A DNA stretch of 62,881 nucleotides from assembly GCA_964516765.1 (NCBI GenBank), contig CAZEWZ010000009.1:1-62881 (forward strand). Reading direction: 5' to 3'. The position numbers and the translations under genes are program-made. Below, one piece after another: positions 7,654 through 16,564 of the stretch (position 1 is the first letter of the stretch; every line of letters begins with the position of its first letter). Source of the stretch: CAZEWZ01 sp964516765. GTDB lineage: Bacteria > Bacteroidota > Bacteroidia > Flavobacteriales > UBA7430. A model generated the notes under the pieces. That model did no database searches, was not told the DNA's origin, and was given only the letters and a program-made list of their open reading frames with translations.

Positions 7654-9789
7654 ATGAAAAACAAAAGGAAAAAGTCTAAGAAATCCCCTAATTTATCGGC
7701 TTTAAAAAAAAATATAACTGAACTCTGTAATAGTGCTATTAAACCTATGGGGTCTAAAGAAATATGCCGAATTCTTCATGTGGATGATAAAATTACAAAG
7801 CACCAAGTCTTGTTTATTATAAAAAACTTGTTGGCTGATGGTTCAATAAAAGAAGTTTCCCATGGTCTCTATGGCTCTCAAGAGCCGCCTATCTATTTCG
7901 AAGGAAAAATAGACAAAACTCCTTCAGGTGCTGGTTATGTTATTTGCGAATCATTAGACTCAGACATATATATATCTTCTAGAAATGCCGGGCAGACTTT
8001 TGGAGGAGACCGTGTTAGAGTAGCTTTAACTGGAACTCACACAGGTAAAAATCCTGAAGGCCGAATTTTGTCAATTATAGAACGTGGAAGGAAAGAATTT
8101 GTTGGTAATATGCGCATTGATGAGAAAAATAGTTTCATGACTCCAGACAATAATCGGATTGGAACAGATTTTTATATTTCAAAAGATAAGTTAAACGGAG
8201 CAAAGAATGGCGACAAGGTAGTTGTCGAATTTCTTGATTGGCCAAAAAGAGCCAAAAGTCCATTTGGAGAAGTCACAAAAATTATTGGTAAATCAGGAGA
8301 ACACCATACAGAAATCCATGCTATTCTTGCCGAATTTGGCTTGCCCTATGAATTTCCAAAAGAGGTGGAGGACTATGTTGCTTCAATACCAGAGAAGATA
8401 TCTCATGAAGAAATCAGCAAGCGAAGAGATATGCGAAAGGTAACTACTTTTACAATCGATCCTCACGATGCCAAAGATTTTGATGATGCGCTATCTATAG
8501 AAAATATTGGAGATGATAGTTGGGAAATCGGTATTCACATTGCAGATGTTTCACACTATGTCAAGGAGGGGTCATTATTAAGTAACGAAGCATATGAAAG
8601 AGCTACATCTGTTTATCTAGTTGATCGCGTGGTGCCTATGTTGCCAGAGAAATTATCAAATAAAGTCTGTTCTTTGAGACCAAACGAAGAAAAACTATGT
8701 TTTTCGGCTGTCTTTACAATGAACAGTAAAGCAGAAATTCTTAAAGAATGGTTTGGGAGAACGGTTATTTATTCGAACCATCGTTTTGCTTATGAGGATG
8801 CTCAGAAAGTCATCGAACAGAAAGAAGGAGTCTTCAAAGAGGAAATCTTATTTATGGATATGCTCGCTAAGAAGATGCGAATGAGACGTATTAAGGAAGG
8901 AGCTATTACCTTTGATCGGGTTGAGGTCAAGTTTCAATTAGATGAAAAATATAATCCCAAAGGAGTGTATTTTAAACAAGCTAAAGACGCTAACAAATTG
9001 ATTGAAGAGTTTATGTTGCTAGCCAATAAGAAGGTTGCTAGATTTATTGGAAGATCACAAGACGGGAAAGCTTCAAACAAACCTTTTGTTTATAGAGTTC
9101 ACGATATTCCTGATCCAGAAAAAATTAGTACTTTTTCTACGTTTGTAAAACAGTTTGGGCATAGTGTAGATGTAAATAATTCCAAGGAAATTGCTCATTC
9201 TATGAATCGTATTTTATCTGATGTGGATGGAAAACCTGAAGAAAATATGGTAGAACTTTTAGCTATTCGAACTATGAGTAAGGCTAAATATACAGTAGAC
9301 AATATCGGGCATTATGGACTTGGATTTGATTATTACACTCATTTCACTTCTCCCATTCGACGTTGGCCTGATGTGATGGTTCATCGCCTCTTGCAAAAGT
9401 ACTTGAACGGAGAAAAAAATCATGACAAAATAAAAATTGAAGAACAGTGCAAGCATTCTTCGAGTATGGAGAAGCTTTCTACAGATGCTGAACGTGCTTC
9501 AATAAAATATATGCAAGTAAAATATTTGCTTGGAAAAGAGGGAGACGTCTTCGAAGCTCAGATTTCTGGAGTCACAGATTTTGGGATGTTTGTGGAACTT
9601 AAAGATAGCCTATGTGAAGGACGTGTTTCTGTCCGTGATCTAAAAGACGATCATTACCAGTTTCACAAAGAAACTTTTTGTTTGATTGGAAGAAGCAAAG
9701 GAAAGAAATTTCAACTAGGAGATTCTGTTCTAGTACGCTTGTTAAGTGTCGATTTAATAAAAAAGCAGATTGATTTTAAGCTGGCATAA
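7654..9789 (+). CDS. rnr: ribonuclease R
   Basis: 711 residues from the ATG at 7654; the frame is open slightly further to a TTG at 7636, but that overlaps the putative promoter. The order is an N-terminal winged-helix domain (about 20-80), cold-shock domains, the RNB catalytic domain with IDPHDAKDFDDAL at about 270 carrying the metal-binding aspartates, the conserved YTHFTSPIRRWPD, and a C-terminal S1 domain (QISGVTDFGMFVEL). RNase R is a 3'-to-5' processive exoribonuclease that degrades structured RNA and takes part in RNA quality control. Normal length for the family. It is convergent with pheS, with 24 bases between them. Confidence 0.97.
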   Translation: MKNKRKKSKKSPNLSALKKNITELCNSAIKPMGSKEICRILHVDDKITKHQVLFIIKNLLADGSIKEVSHGLYGSQEPPIYFEGKIDKTPSGAGYVICESLDSDIYISSRNAGQTFGGDRVRVALTGTHTGKNPEGRILSIIERGRKEFVGNMRIDEKNSFMTPDNNRIGTDFYISKDKLNGAKNGDKVVVEFLDWPKRAKSPFGEVTKIIGKSGEHHTEIHAILAEFGLPYEFPKEVEDYVASIPEKISHEEISKRRDMRKVTTFTIDPHDAKDFDDALSIENIGDDSWEIGIHIADVSHYVKEGSLLSNEAYERATSVYLVDRVVPMLPEKLSNKVCSLRPNEEKLCFSAVFTMNSKAEILKEWFGRTVIYSNHRFAYEDAQKVIEQKEGVFKEEILFMDMLAKKMRMRRIKEGAITFDRVEVKFQLDEKYNPKGVYFKQAKDANKLIEEFMLLANKKVARFIGRSQDGKASNKPFVYRVHDIPDPEKISTFSTFVKQFGHSVDVNNSKEIAHSMNRILSDVDGKPEENMVELLAIRTMSKAKYTVDNIGHYGLGFDYYTHFTSPIRRWPDVMVHRLLQKYLNGEKNHDKIKIEEQCKHSSSMEKLSTDAERASIKYMQVKYLLGKEGDVFEAQISGVTDFGMFVELKDSLCEGRVSVRDLKDDHYQFHKETFCLIGRSKGKKFQLGDSVLVRLLSVDLIKKQIDFKLA

Positions 9790-9813
9790 TAACTTCATCT
9801 AAAGACTTTTTTT

Positions 9814-10833
9814 TCAGGCTTTTTTAAATTGCTCAAGAAAGCGTAGGTCATTTTCGAAGAAAAATCGCAGATCTTTAATTTGATATTTTAACATGGCAAT
9901 TCTTTCTACTCCCATTCCAAAAGCGAAACCAGAAAATTTATTTGGATCTATATTGCAGTTTTTTAACACATTTGGATCGATCATTCCACAACCTAAAATT
10001 TCTACCCAGCCAGAATATTTACAAATATTACAACCTTTTCCTATGCACATCTTACAAGAGATATCTACCTCAGCACTTGGTTCAGTAAAAGGGAAGTATG
10101 ACGGACGAAGTCTAATTTCAGTCTCCGTGCCAAAAAACTCTTGAGCAAAATGAAGAAGTGTTTGCTTTAAATCAGAAAATGAAACTTGTTCATCAATATA
10201 TAAACCTTCAATTTGATGAAAAATACAGTGGGATCGAGCAGAAATCGCTTCATTACGAAAGACTCTCCCTGGAGAAATAGTTCGAATAGGGGGCGTGCTT
10301 TTCTCCATGTATCTCACTTGCACGGATGAGGTGTGTGTTCGAAGTAGAATATCAGGCGAGCGTTGAATGAAAAAGGTGTCTTGCATGTCACGTGCAGGAT
10401 GCTCTTCTGGGAGGTTTAAGGCACTAAAATTGTGCCAGTCATCTTCAATTTCTGGACCCTCAGAAATAGTAAATCCTAAGCGTGCAAAGATGTCAATGAT
10501 TTCGTTTTTTACGATAGAAAGTGGGTGCCGAGAACCTAAGCGAGAGGGTTCCGCGCTCATTGTTAAATCAATATCGCTACTACTCGATTCTTCATTTTGG
10601 GAAATCAATGCTTTTAGTTCATTAAATTTCTCTTGAGCTTTGTTTTTTAACTCGTTAAGTGGCTGTCCTAATTCTTTTTTATCCTGGTTAGACAGTTGTT
10701 TAAATGCAATAAACAGTCCGTTGATAAGGCCTTTCTTGCCTAGATAATTTATTCTGAATTGCTCTAGTTCTTCAGCTGATGAAGTTTTAAACTTATATAC
10801 TTCAATGAGATGTTCTTTAATCTTGCTGAGCAT
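9814..10833 (-). CDS. pheS: phenylalanine--tRNA ligase alpha subunit
   Basis: 339 residues. The N-terminal coiled coil (about 1-85) binds tRNA. The class II core has SRLGSRHPLSIVKNEI, motif 2 FRNEAISARSHCIFHQIEG and motif 3 FAFGMGVERIAMLKY. It forms an alpha2beta2 enzyme with PheT, which charges tRNA-Phe. pheT is not in the window, as is usual in Bacteroidota where the two genes are often apart. The CxMCxGxGCxxC-like cysteine set near residue 250 (ISCKMCIGKGCNICKYSGW) is retained. Confidence 0.97.
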   Translation of the reverse strand: MLSKIKEHLIEVYKFKTSSAEELEQFRINYLGKKGLINGLFIAFKQLSNQDKKELGQPLNELKNKAQEKFNELKALISQNEESSSSDIDLTMSAEPSRLGSRHPLSIVKNEIIDIFARLGFTISEGPEIEDDWHNFSALNLPEEHPARDMQDTFFIQRSPDILLRTHTSSVQVRYMEKSTPPIRTISPGRVFRNEAISARSHCIFHQIEGLYIDEQVSFSDLKQTLLHFAQEFFGTETEIRLRPSYFPFTEPSAEVDISCKMCIGKGCNICKYSGWVEILGCGMIDPNVLKNCNIDPNKFSGFAFGMGVERIAMLKYQIKDLRFFFENDLRFLEQFKKA

Positions 10834-10928
10834 GTTTTCTTTATAAATTAACTTGCGCTACATTTTACACGATAAATTCGTATATTTACCTTTTAAATAG
10901 TCACAATATTACTAAATATATCGCACAT

Positions 10929-11273
10929 ATGAAATGTTCTACTTCGCTCACTGCTATTCAATTTTCATTTATATTTACTTTTGTTTCAATCTTTAGTTCT
11001 TGTGATGTAGTTCATACTTATGATGCTGAAATAAAAGTTGTTGATGCACAGTTGAATCCTGTTTCTGGCGCAACAGTAAATACTTCAGTATCTGTTGATG
11101 CTCCGCATATAGTTTACAGAACTGGCACAACATCTATGGATGGGACAGTAGAATTTTCATTTATCAATGAGGTGGTATTAAAAGTTGAAGCAGTGAAGGG
11201 AGAATCTTACGGTCAAGCACTTTTGGTGATTGAAGAAGATAAGAAATCTTTGTTGACCGTAGAGATTTACTAA
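10929..11273 (+). CDS. small lipoprotein with carboxypeptidase-regulatory-like fold
   Basis: 114 residues with a lipoprotein signal peptide ending FSSC (Cys25). The rest is one beta-sandwich-like domain, AEIKVVDAQLNPVSGATVNT... SMDGTVEFSF...LKVEA, the pattern of CarboxypepD_reg/Ig-like domains (a P-x-x-x-A-x-V turn and a D-G-x-V/F strand). Probably a periplasmic or outer-membrane-anchored structural protein of unknown role. Its TAA overlaps the stop codon of the convergent gene. Confidence 0.7.
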   Translation: MKCSTSLTAIQFSFIFTFVSIFSSCDVVHTYDAEIKVVDAQLNPVSGATVNTSVSVDAPHIVYRTGTTSMDGTVEFSFINEVVLKVEAVKGESYGQALLVIEEDKKSLLTVEIY

Positions 11274-11623
11274 AAATCTACTCCGTTATTTTCAAAATAT
11301 AAAATAGCAGCTTCCTTCATTAAAATAGTTTGCTCCCCAGGTTTTAATGCAGGTAATTTTTCGTTAGTTTTATAATGAGGCCAACCATCCTTGTCTCTTC
11401 CTTCAAATTCATAATAACCATAATTGCTCAATAGTCGGCATATAGCAATATGCAACAAGTCTAATTTTTCTTCTTTGCTGAATTCGGACATGCCTTTTCC
11501 TAACTCTTGAATTCCAATTAGAAAAAGAATTGCTTGAAGATCTAATGTGTCTCCTTGACCAAATTCTTTCGAGATAAATGATACTAGATTAGCCCACTTT
11601 TCTTTTGATTCTATCACGCTCAT
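11270..11623 (-). CDS. conserved hypothetical protein
   Basis: 117 residues, acidic and mostly helical by appearance, with no signal peptide or membrane span. The motifs LQAILFLIGIQELGKG, KLDLLHIAICRLLS and EFEGRDKDGWPHY are reminiscent of a small cytosolic family found in Flavobacteriales, but I cannot assign a function. It is divergent from cvpA (68 bases between starts) and convergent with the lipoprotein gene, sharing overlapping stop codons. Confidence 0.7.
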   Translation of the reverse strand: MSVIESKEKWANLVSFISKEFGQGDTLDLQAILFLIGIQELGKGMSEFSKEEKLDLLHIAICRLLSNYGYYEFEGRDKDGWPHYKTNEKLPALKPGEQTILMKEAAILYFENNGVDF

Positions 11624-11656
11624 TTTTTATTAATTTAACACAAAAATACAATGTTC

Positions 11657-11687
11657 TTTGTAATATTCTTTTCTCATCGTAAATTTA
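11657..11687 (+). promoter_or_regulatory. promoter of cvpA, placed for a leaderless mRNA
   Basis: TTTG (11657-11660), exactly 19 bases, then TAAATTTA (11680-11687; seven of eight matches). Only four bases separate it from the ATG at 11692, so transcription should begin at about the start codon. Confidence 0.55.
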
Positions 11688-11691
11688 TAAC

Positions 11692-12186
11692 ATGAATTAT
11701 TTTGACTTAATCTTAGTGCTCCCAATTATTTATGGAGTATATAAGGGGTTTCGCAGGGGTTTAGTTCTCGAATTCACCTCATTACTAGCATTGGTGCTCG
11801 GTATATACGGAGCTTCAATCTTTTCAAAAATGACTTTTGAGTATCTATCTAATTGGTTAGACATAGAAAGTAGCTATCTCAGTGTGGCATCTTATGCAAT
11901 TACTTTTATTAGTATTGTAATCATTGTTTCATTGGGAGGAAAGCTACTTACTCTGCTTCTTAAGATGGTGGCTTTAGGTTTTTTGAATAGAATCATGGGT
12001 TCTTTGTTTGGGGGACTAAAATCACTTTTACTCATTTCTATTTTTTTGATTTTTTTCGACAAATTCGTCAAGCCCTTTGGTTTTGTTAAACCCGATCTGC
12101 TAAATGACTCTGTATTTTATGAGCCTATGGTCAAATATACCTTAGACATATATCCAGATATCTTAAAAGAGCTTCAAAAGATATAG
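11692..12186 (+). CDS. cvpA: CvpA family membrane protein
   Basis: 164 residues with four hydrophobic spans. The start FDLILVLPIIYGVYKGFRRGLVLE is the conserved CvpA N-terminus (D-x-x-x-x-x-P-x-x-x-G-x-x-K/R-G-x-x-R-G), followed by GGKLLTLLLK and LNRIMGSLFGGLKSLL. CvpA was named for colicin V production in E. coli; in other bacteria it is linked to envelope integrity. It carries its own promoter and stands alone before the convergent pgk. Confidence 0.9.
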   Translation: MNYFDLILVLPIIYGVYKGFRRGLVLEFTSLLALVLGIYGASIFSKMTFEYLSNWLDIESSYLSVASYAITFISIVIIVSLGGKLLTLLLKMVALGFLNRIMGSLFGGLKSLLLISIFLIFFDKFVKPFGFVKPDLLNDSVFYEPMVKYTLDIYPDILKELQKI

Positions 12187-12260
12187 GTATAAGAAAATTA
12201 ATTCTCACCTTACTCAAGTGTCAATTATACAGATATCTACTATCAATAAGTTCCGACTAT

Positions 12261-13454
12261 CTATGCATCATTGATCGATTTAATCCCTGGGATGTTTTTT
12301 CCTTCTAGATATTCTAGCATGGCTCCACCTCCAGTAGATACATAAGTCACTTGATCTTGCATCTTAAATTTTTTTAATGCAGCTACCGAGTCCCCTCCTC
12401 CTACTAGTGAGAAACTTCCTTTTGATGTCGCTTCTACAATTGCTTCAGCAATAAATTTTGTTCCATTTGAGAATCTATCCATTTCAAAAACCCCCATGGG
12501 ACCATTCCACAATATGGTTTTAGAATCTAAAATAGCTTCTCGGTAAATTTGCCTAGTTTTTTCTCCAAGATCTAACCCCATCCAACCGTCTTTTATATTC
12601 CCTACATCGCTTGAATAAGTATTAGCTTGATCGGAAAAAGCATCTGCGTTTAAGGAATCGACCGGAATTAAGAAGCTGACTTTTTTCTCCTTTGCCTCTG
12701 AAATAAGACTCAGTGCAAGACTGATTTTATCCTCTTCAACAAGAGAATCTCCAACTTTTCCTCCTAAAGCTTTTACAAAGGTATAAGACATACCTCCTCC
12801 AATAATTATTCTATCTACTTTAGTCATTAACTTTTTGATAATAGTAATTTTGGAAGAAACTTTTGCTCCTCCCATAATCGCTGTAATGGGATGCTTTCCA
12901 TGATGTAGTATTTTTTCGAGCATTAAAATTTCATTAGCCATTAGGTAACCAAAACATTTTTTATTTTCAAAGAAATCAGCAATAACAGAGGTCGAAGCGT
13001 GAGCTCTGTGTGCTGTTCCAAAAGCCTCATTGACAAAGATATCACCTAAAGAGGCAAGCTGTTTAGCAAAATATTTATCACCGTTTTTTTCCTCAGAGTG
13101 AAATCTTAAATTTTCTAGCAACAAAACTTCCCCATTTTTTAGGATTTTAGCTGTATTTTTTGTTTTCCTTCCAATGCAGTCATTGGCAAATTTTACTGGT
13201 CTGTTTAAGGCAGAAGAAATGGTATGCATAAGATGCTTAAGTGAATACTTTTCTTCAGCTCCATTCTCTGGCCTTCCAAGATGAGACATTAATATTACTG
13301 CACCATTATCAGAGAGGATTTTTTCAATAGAAGGAAGTGCAGCCATTATTCTTGAGTCGTCTGTGATAACAAAGTTTTTGTCTAGTGGGACATTAAAATC
13401 AACACGAACTAAAGCTTTTTTCCCTCTGAAATTAAATAAATCTATAGTTTTCAT
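12261..13454 (-). CDS. pgk: phosphoglycerate kinase
   Basis: 397 residues, standard length. The N-domain has VRVDFNVPLD, SHLGRP and the basic-patch residues of the 3-phosphoglycerate site. The C-domain has IMGGAKVSSKI, the nucleotide loop WNGPMGVFEMDRF and SLVGGGDSVAAL, and STGGGAMLEYLEG. It catalyses 1,3-bisphosphoglycerate plus ADP to 3-phosphoglycerate plus ATP in glycolysis, and the reverse in gluconeogenesis. Single gene with its own promoter. Confidence 0.98.
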   Translation of the reverse strand: MKTIDLFNFRGKKALVRVDFNVPLDKNFVITDDSRIMAALPSIEKILSDNGAVILMSHLGRPENGAEEKYSLKHLMHTISSALNRPVKFANDCIGRKTKNTAKILKNGEVLLLENLRFHSEEKNGDKYFAKQLASLGDIFVNEAFGTAHRAHASTSVIADFFENKKCFGYLMANEILMLEKILHHGKHPITAIMGGAKVSSKITIIKKLMTKVDRIIIGGGMSYTFVKALGGKVGDSLVEEDKISLALSLISEAKEKKVSFLIPVDSLNADAFSDQANTYSSDVGNIKDGWMGLDLGEKTRQIYREAILDSKTILWNGPMGVFEMDRFSNGTKFIAEAIVEATSKGSFSLVGGGDSVAALKKFKMQDQVTYVSTGGGAMLEYLEGKNIPGIKSINDA

Positions 13455-13458
13455 TCAT

Positions 13459-13488
13459 CAAACATACACCTTCTATTTCATTTCCAAA
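13459..13488 (-). promoter_or_regulatory. promoter of pgk, placed for a leaderless mRNA
   Basis: On the minus strand TTTG (13488-13485), 18 bases, then TATGTTTG (13466-13459; perfect TAnnTTTG). Four bases separate it from the pgk ATG at 13454. Confidence 0.55.
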
Positions 13489-13601
13489 AAGAGCTATTCA
13501 AATAGTTTTTTCTTTTCATGAATCTTCTACAATCCTCTTTTGATATTGAAATATTTTTTCTTTAAAATGAGTCACTATATGAGATAATTCAATCCAAATT
13601 G

Positions 13602-13609
13602 TATCTTTG
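13602..13609 (+). promoter_or_regulatory. -7 element directly before holB
   Basis: TATCTTTG is a perfect TAnnTTTG, five bases before the ATG at 13615. No TTG occurs at 18-20 bases upstream. Confidence 0.45.
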
Positions 13610-13614
13610 AAGAC

Positions 13615-14775
13615 ATGCTGTTTAAAGAAATTTTTGGTTACAATAAGATAAAAGAGCTATTACTTCGTTCTGTTGCAGAAGAACGGGTGCCTCATGCTCA
13701 ACTATTTTTAGGACCTAAAGGCTCTGCAAAGTTATCTCTAGCTCTTGCATATGCTCAATATTTAGGCTGTAGAAGTAGAGAAAAAGATGACTCCTGTGGT
13801 ATTTGCCCTTCTTGTGTGAAACATGAAAAGTTTTCCCATCCTGACCTACACTTTATTTTTCCGGTAACCAGAACATCTTCTGTCAAGACTAAACCAGTCA
13901 GTAATCATTTTTTATCTGAATGGAGAGACGCCTTGTCTGATAATGCCTATTTTTCTTTGTTCGATTGGCTCAAACAGATTGGGGTTGAAAATAAACAAGG
14001 AATAATTTCCGTAGAAGAAAGTGCTCAAATATTTAAATGTTTAAGCTTAAAACCCTTTGAAAGTGAAATAAAAACTATGCTTATTTGGATGCCAGAGAAA
14101 ATGAATATTCAAGCGGCAAATAAGCTATTGAAGTTACTCGAAGAACCACCAAGTAAAACATGTTTTTTATTGGTTTCTGAACAGACTGAAAAAATACTTG
14201 CAACTGTTTTGTCACGAACACAACTGTTACGAATTCCTGCCCACCAAGATTCTGATGTGGAGGCATACTTAATAAGTAGAGATGTAGACTCTGCTCGGGC
14301 AGCAGAAGTTTCTGTAATGGTGGAAGGAGATTTAAATTATGCTTTACACATGATAGAGGATACTGAAGATTTTGATCAGAATGCGCTAAATTTTGTGCAA
14401 TGGATGCGTTTTTGTTTTAGTGCATTACAGGTAAAGGATATTGATAAATTAGTGAGATGGTCCGATACAATGGCAAAAAGTGGTAGAGAAAAGCAAAAAT
14501 TTTTCTTGCTTTATGCAACAAATGTTATGAGAGACGCCTTGCTTAAAAACTATGGTCTTCAGGAGATGATGAAAATAAATGTTAGTGGAAATAACTTTAC
14601 GATGGATAAGTTTTCACCATTCATTCATGCAGATAATTGTATGGAAGTTTTAGAGGAGTTAAATATGGCGTATCTTCACATTGAAAGAAATGCAAATCCG
14701 AAGATTTTATTCTTGGATACCTCATTTAAAATTGCACGATTACTTCACAGAAAGTTAAAACAAGCGATAACTTGA
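13615..14775 (+). CDS. holB: DNA polymerase III delta' subunit
   Basis: 386 residues. AAA+ clamp-loader features: VPHAQLFLGPKGSAKLSLAL (the P-loop region, with Ala where the family has Gly), a zinc-binding set CRSREKDDSCGICPSC, NKLLKLLEEPP (the NxLLKxLEEP hallmark) and the SRT motif (ATVLSRTQLL). Delta' is the stator of the clamp loader that puts the sliding clamp on primed DNA. It begins the holB-ricT-gldH-pbp run; ricT starts 13 bases later. Confidence 0.95.
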   Translation: MLFKEIFGYNKIKELLLRSVAEERVPHAQLFLGPKGSAKLSLALAYAQYLGCRSREKDDSCGICPSCVKHEKFSHPDLHFIFPVTRTSSVKTKPVSNHFLSEWRDALSDNAYFSLFDWLKQIGVENKQGIISVEESAQIFKCLSLKPFESEIKTMLIWMPEKMNIQAANKLLKLLEEPPSKTCFLLVSEQTEKILATVLSRTQLLRIPAHQDSDVEAYLISRDVDSARAAEVSVMVEGDLNYALHMIEDTEDFDQNALNFVQWMRFCFSALQVKDIDKLVRWSDTMAKSGREKQKFFLLYATNVMRDALLKNYGLQEMMKINVSGNNFTMDKFSPFIHADNCMEVLEELNMAYLHIERNANPKILFLDTSFKIARLLHRKLKQAIT

Positions 14776-14788
14776 AAAAGAAATAAAA

Positions 14789-16078
14789 ATGGGATGTACA
14801 AGTTGTTCAACCAATTCAGGGAATGCTCCCGGATGTCAAAGTAAAGGTTCATGTAGTACAGGTAACTGTGGTAAGATGCCTGTATTTAATTGGCTCTCTA
14901 ATATGAGTTTGCCTGCTGGGCAAGCCCCTTTTGATATTTTTGAGATTCGCTTCAAAAATGGACGTAAAGAATTCTTTAAGAACAAGAAAAGTTTAAGTAT
15001 ACAAATAGGCGATACCGTTGCTGTAGAGAGTAGTCCTGGACATGATATAGGAGTAGTTTCTTTAAAAGGTGAGTTAGTTAGGCTTCAAATGCGAAAAAAG
15101 AATGTAGAGTTAACGAGTGAAAAAGTCAAAACTATTTATCGTCATGCCTCTATAAATGATCTTGAAAAGTGGAGATTCGCTCGTAGCAGGGAACAGAAGA
15201 CTATGCACAAGAGTAGAGAAATAGCATCTAAACTGGGATTAGATATGAAAATTGGAGATGTAGAATTTCAGGCAGACAACATCAAAGCTATTTTTTACTA
15301 CACCTCAGAAGGGCGAGTCGATTTTAGAGAGCTCATTAAGCAAATGGCAAGTGAATTTAATGTGCGCATAGAGATGTGTCAGATTGGGGTTCGTCAAGAA
15401 GCTCAGAGAATGGGAGGGATAGGTTCTTGTGGAAGAGAACTTTGTTGTAGTACTTGGTTAAATGACTTTAGATCTGTCAGCACAAGTGCTGCTCGTTACC
15501 AACAGTTATCATTAAATCCTCAGAAGTTAGCGGGTCAATGTGGTAAGCTTAAATGTTGTTTAAATTATGAGTTAGACATGTATGTAGAAGCGATTAAGGA
15601 TTTCCCCGATTCTAATTTGAAGCTCAAAACAAAAAAAGGAATGGCCTTTTTACAGAAGACCGATATTTTCAGAAGAAAGGTTTGGTACTCATACACTAAT
15701 GAGCCCTCAATTTTTATTGAGTTGAATCTAGATGATGTTCTAGAGATTATTCGTCAAAATAACGATAAAAAGTCTCCTGAATCTTTAGAGATGTATGTTG
15801 CTACAGTTTATGAAGTCGCGCAGCCTGATTATGAAAATGTAGTGGGCCAAGATAGTATTACTCGATTTGATAAAGGAAAATCCTCAAAGAACCGAAAAAA
15901 GTCGAGATCAAATTTCCATAAATCAAACCAAGGTAAATTAAATTCGAATAACCCTTCCAGTAAGGCAGAAGAAAAGTCCGATAAGTCAATCGATCGAAAA
16001 GGGCTCAATCACAGAAAAGTGATCGCTAAAGTAAAGTCTGAATATAAAAATAAATCCACTCCCTCTAAGTCCAATTAG
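14789..16078 (+). CDS. ricT: PSP1-domain protein, RicT-like
   Basis: 429 residues. A Cys-rich head (Cys3, 6, 16, 22, 27) precedes the PSP1 domain (about 100-270), with the family's GIGSCGRELCCSTW and GQCGKLKCCLNYE cysteine motifs. The C-terminal 75 residues are basic and low-complexity (Ser, Lys, Asn). In Bacillus, RicT (YaaT) works with RicA and RicF, binds iron-sulphur clusters and modulates RNase Y. Whether that role holds in Bacteroidota is unknown. Between holB and gldH, an arrangement familiar from Flavobacteriales. Confidence 0.9.
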   Translation: MGCTSCSTNSGNAPGCQSKGSCSTGNCGKMPVFNWLSNMSLPAGQAPFDIFEIRFKNGRKEFFKNKKSLSIQIGDTVAVESSPGHDIGVVSLKGELVRLQMRKKNVELTSEKVKTIYRHASINDLEKWRFARSREQKTMHKSREIASKLGLDMKIGDVEFQADNIKAIFYYTSEGRVDFRELIKQMASEFNVRIEMCQIGVRQEAQRMGGIGSCGRELCCSTWLNDFRSVSTSAARYQQLSLNPQKLAGQCGKLKCCLNYELDMYVEAIKDFPDSNLKLKTKKGMAFLQKTDIFRRKVWYSYTNEPSIFIELNLDDVLEIIRQNNDKKSPESLEMYVATVYEVAQPDYENVVGQDSITRFDKGKSSKNRKKSRSNFHKSNQGKLNSNNPSSKAEEKSDKSIDRKGLNHRKVIAKVKSEYKNKSTPSKSN

Positions 16079-16092
16079 GTCAATTAAATTCA

Positions 16093-16563
16093 ATGTCTGC
16101 AACTAAAATAATTTATACTTATGTCTGTATCTTTTTTTTGATTTTCACCTCTTGTGATAACCAAAAAATAGCGGACTCTTATCAACCTATTCCGAAAAAT
16201 GGCTGGCCCATAAATTTTCCAATTCAATTTGAGTATAATATTTCTGAAAATTCGTGTCAGACGGATTTTTTAATTGGTCTGAGAAATAATGGTGAGTACA
16301 GGTATTCGAATATTTTTTTTTTTGTTGATCTTATTTTTCCTGATGGCTCTTCAGGAACAGATACCGTTCAATTTTTGCTAGCCGAACCTAACGGAAGATG
16401 GTTGGGTAACGGAGTTGGACCTATAAAGCACAGCCTTTTAATTTTTAAAGAAAATCAAGAGATTCAACAAGGAATATATAAGTTCAATATTTCTCACGGA
16501 ATGCGCGACTCAGTACTTTTGGGCATAGAAGATATTGGTGTTCGAATAGAAAAATCATATTAA
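16093..16563 (+). CDS. gldH: gliding motility lipoprotein GldH
   Basis: 156 residues with a lipoprotein signal peptide ending IFTSC (Cys21). The body matches GldH: NGWPINFPIQFEYNISE, DFLIGLRNNGEYRYSN, LAEPNGRWLGNGVGPIKHSLL and a final IEDIGVRIEK. GldH is required for gliding in Flavobacterium johnsoniae and belongs to the set of Gld lipoproteins tied to T9SS/motility function. Non-gliding relatives also keep it. Two bases separate it from the penicillin-binding protein gene, so the two are co-transcribed. Confidence 0.95.
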   Translation: MSATKIIYTYVCIFFLIFTSCDNQKIADSYQPIPKNGWPINFPIQFEYNISENSCQTDFLIGLRNNGEYRYSNIFFFVDLIFPDGSSGTDTVQFLLAEPNGRWLGNGVGPIKHSLLIFKENQEIQQGIYKFNISHGMRDSVLLGIEDIGVRIEKSY

Positions 16564-16564
16564 T

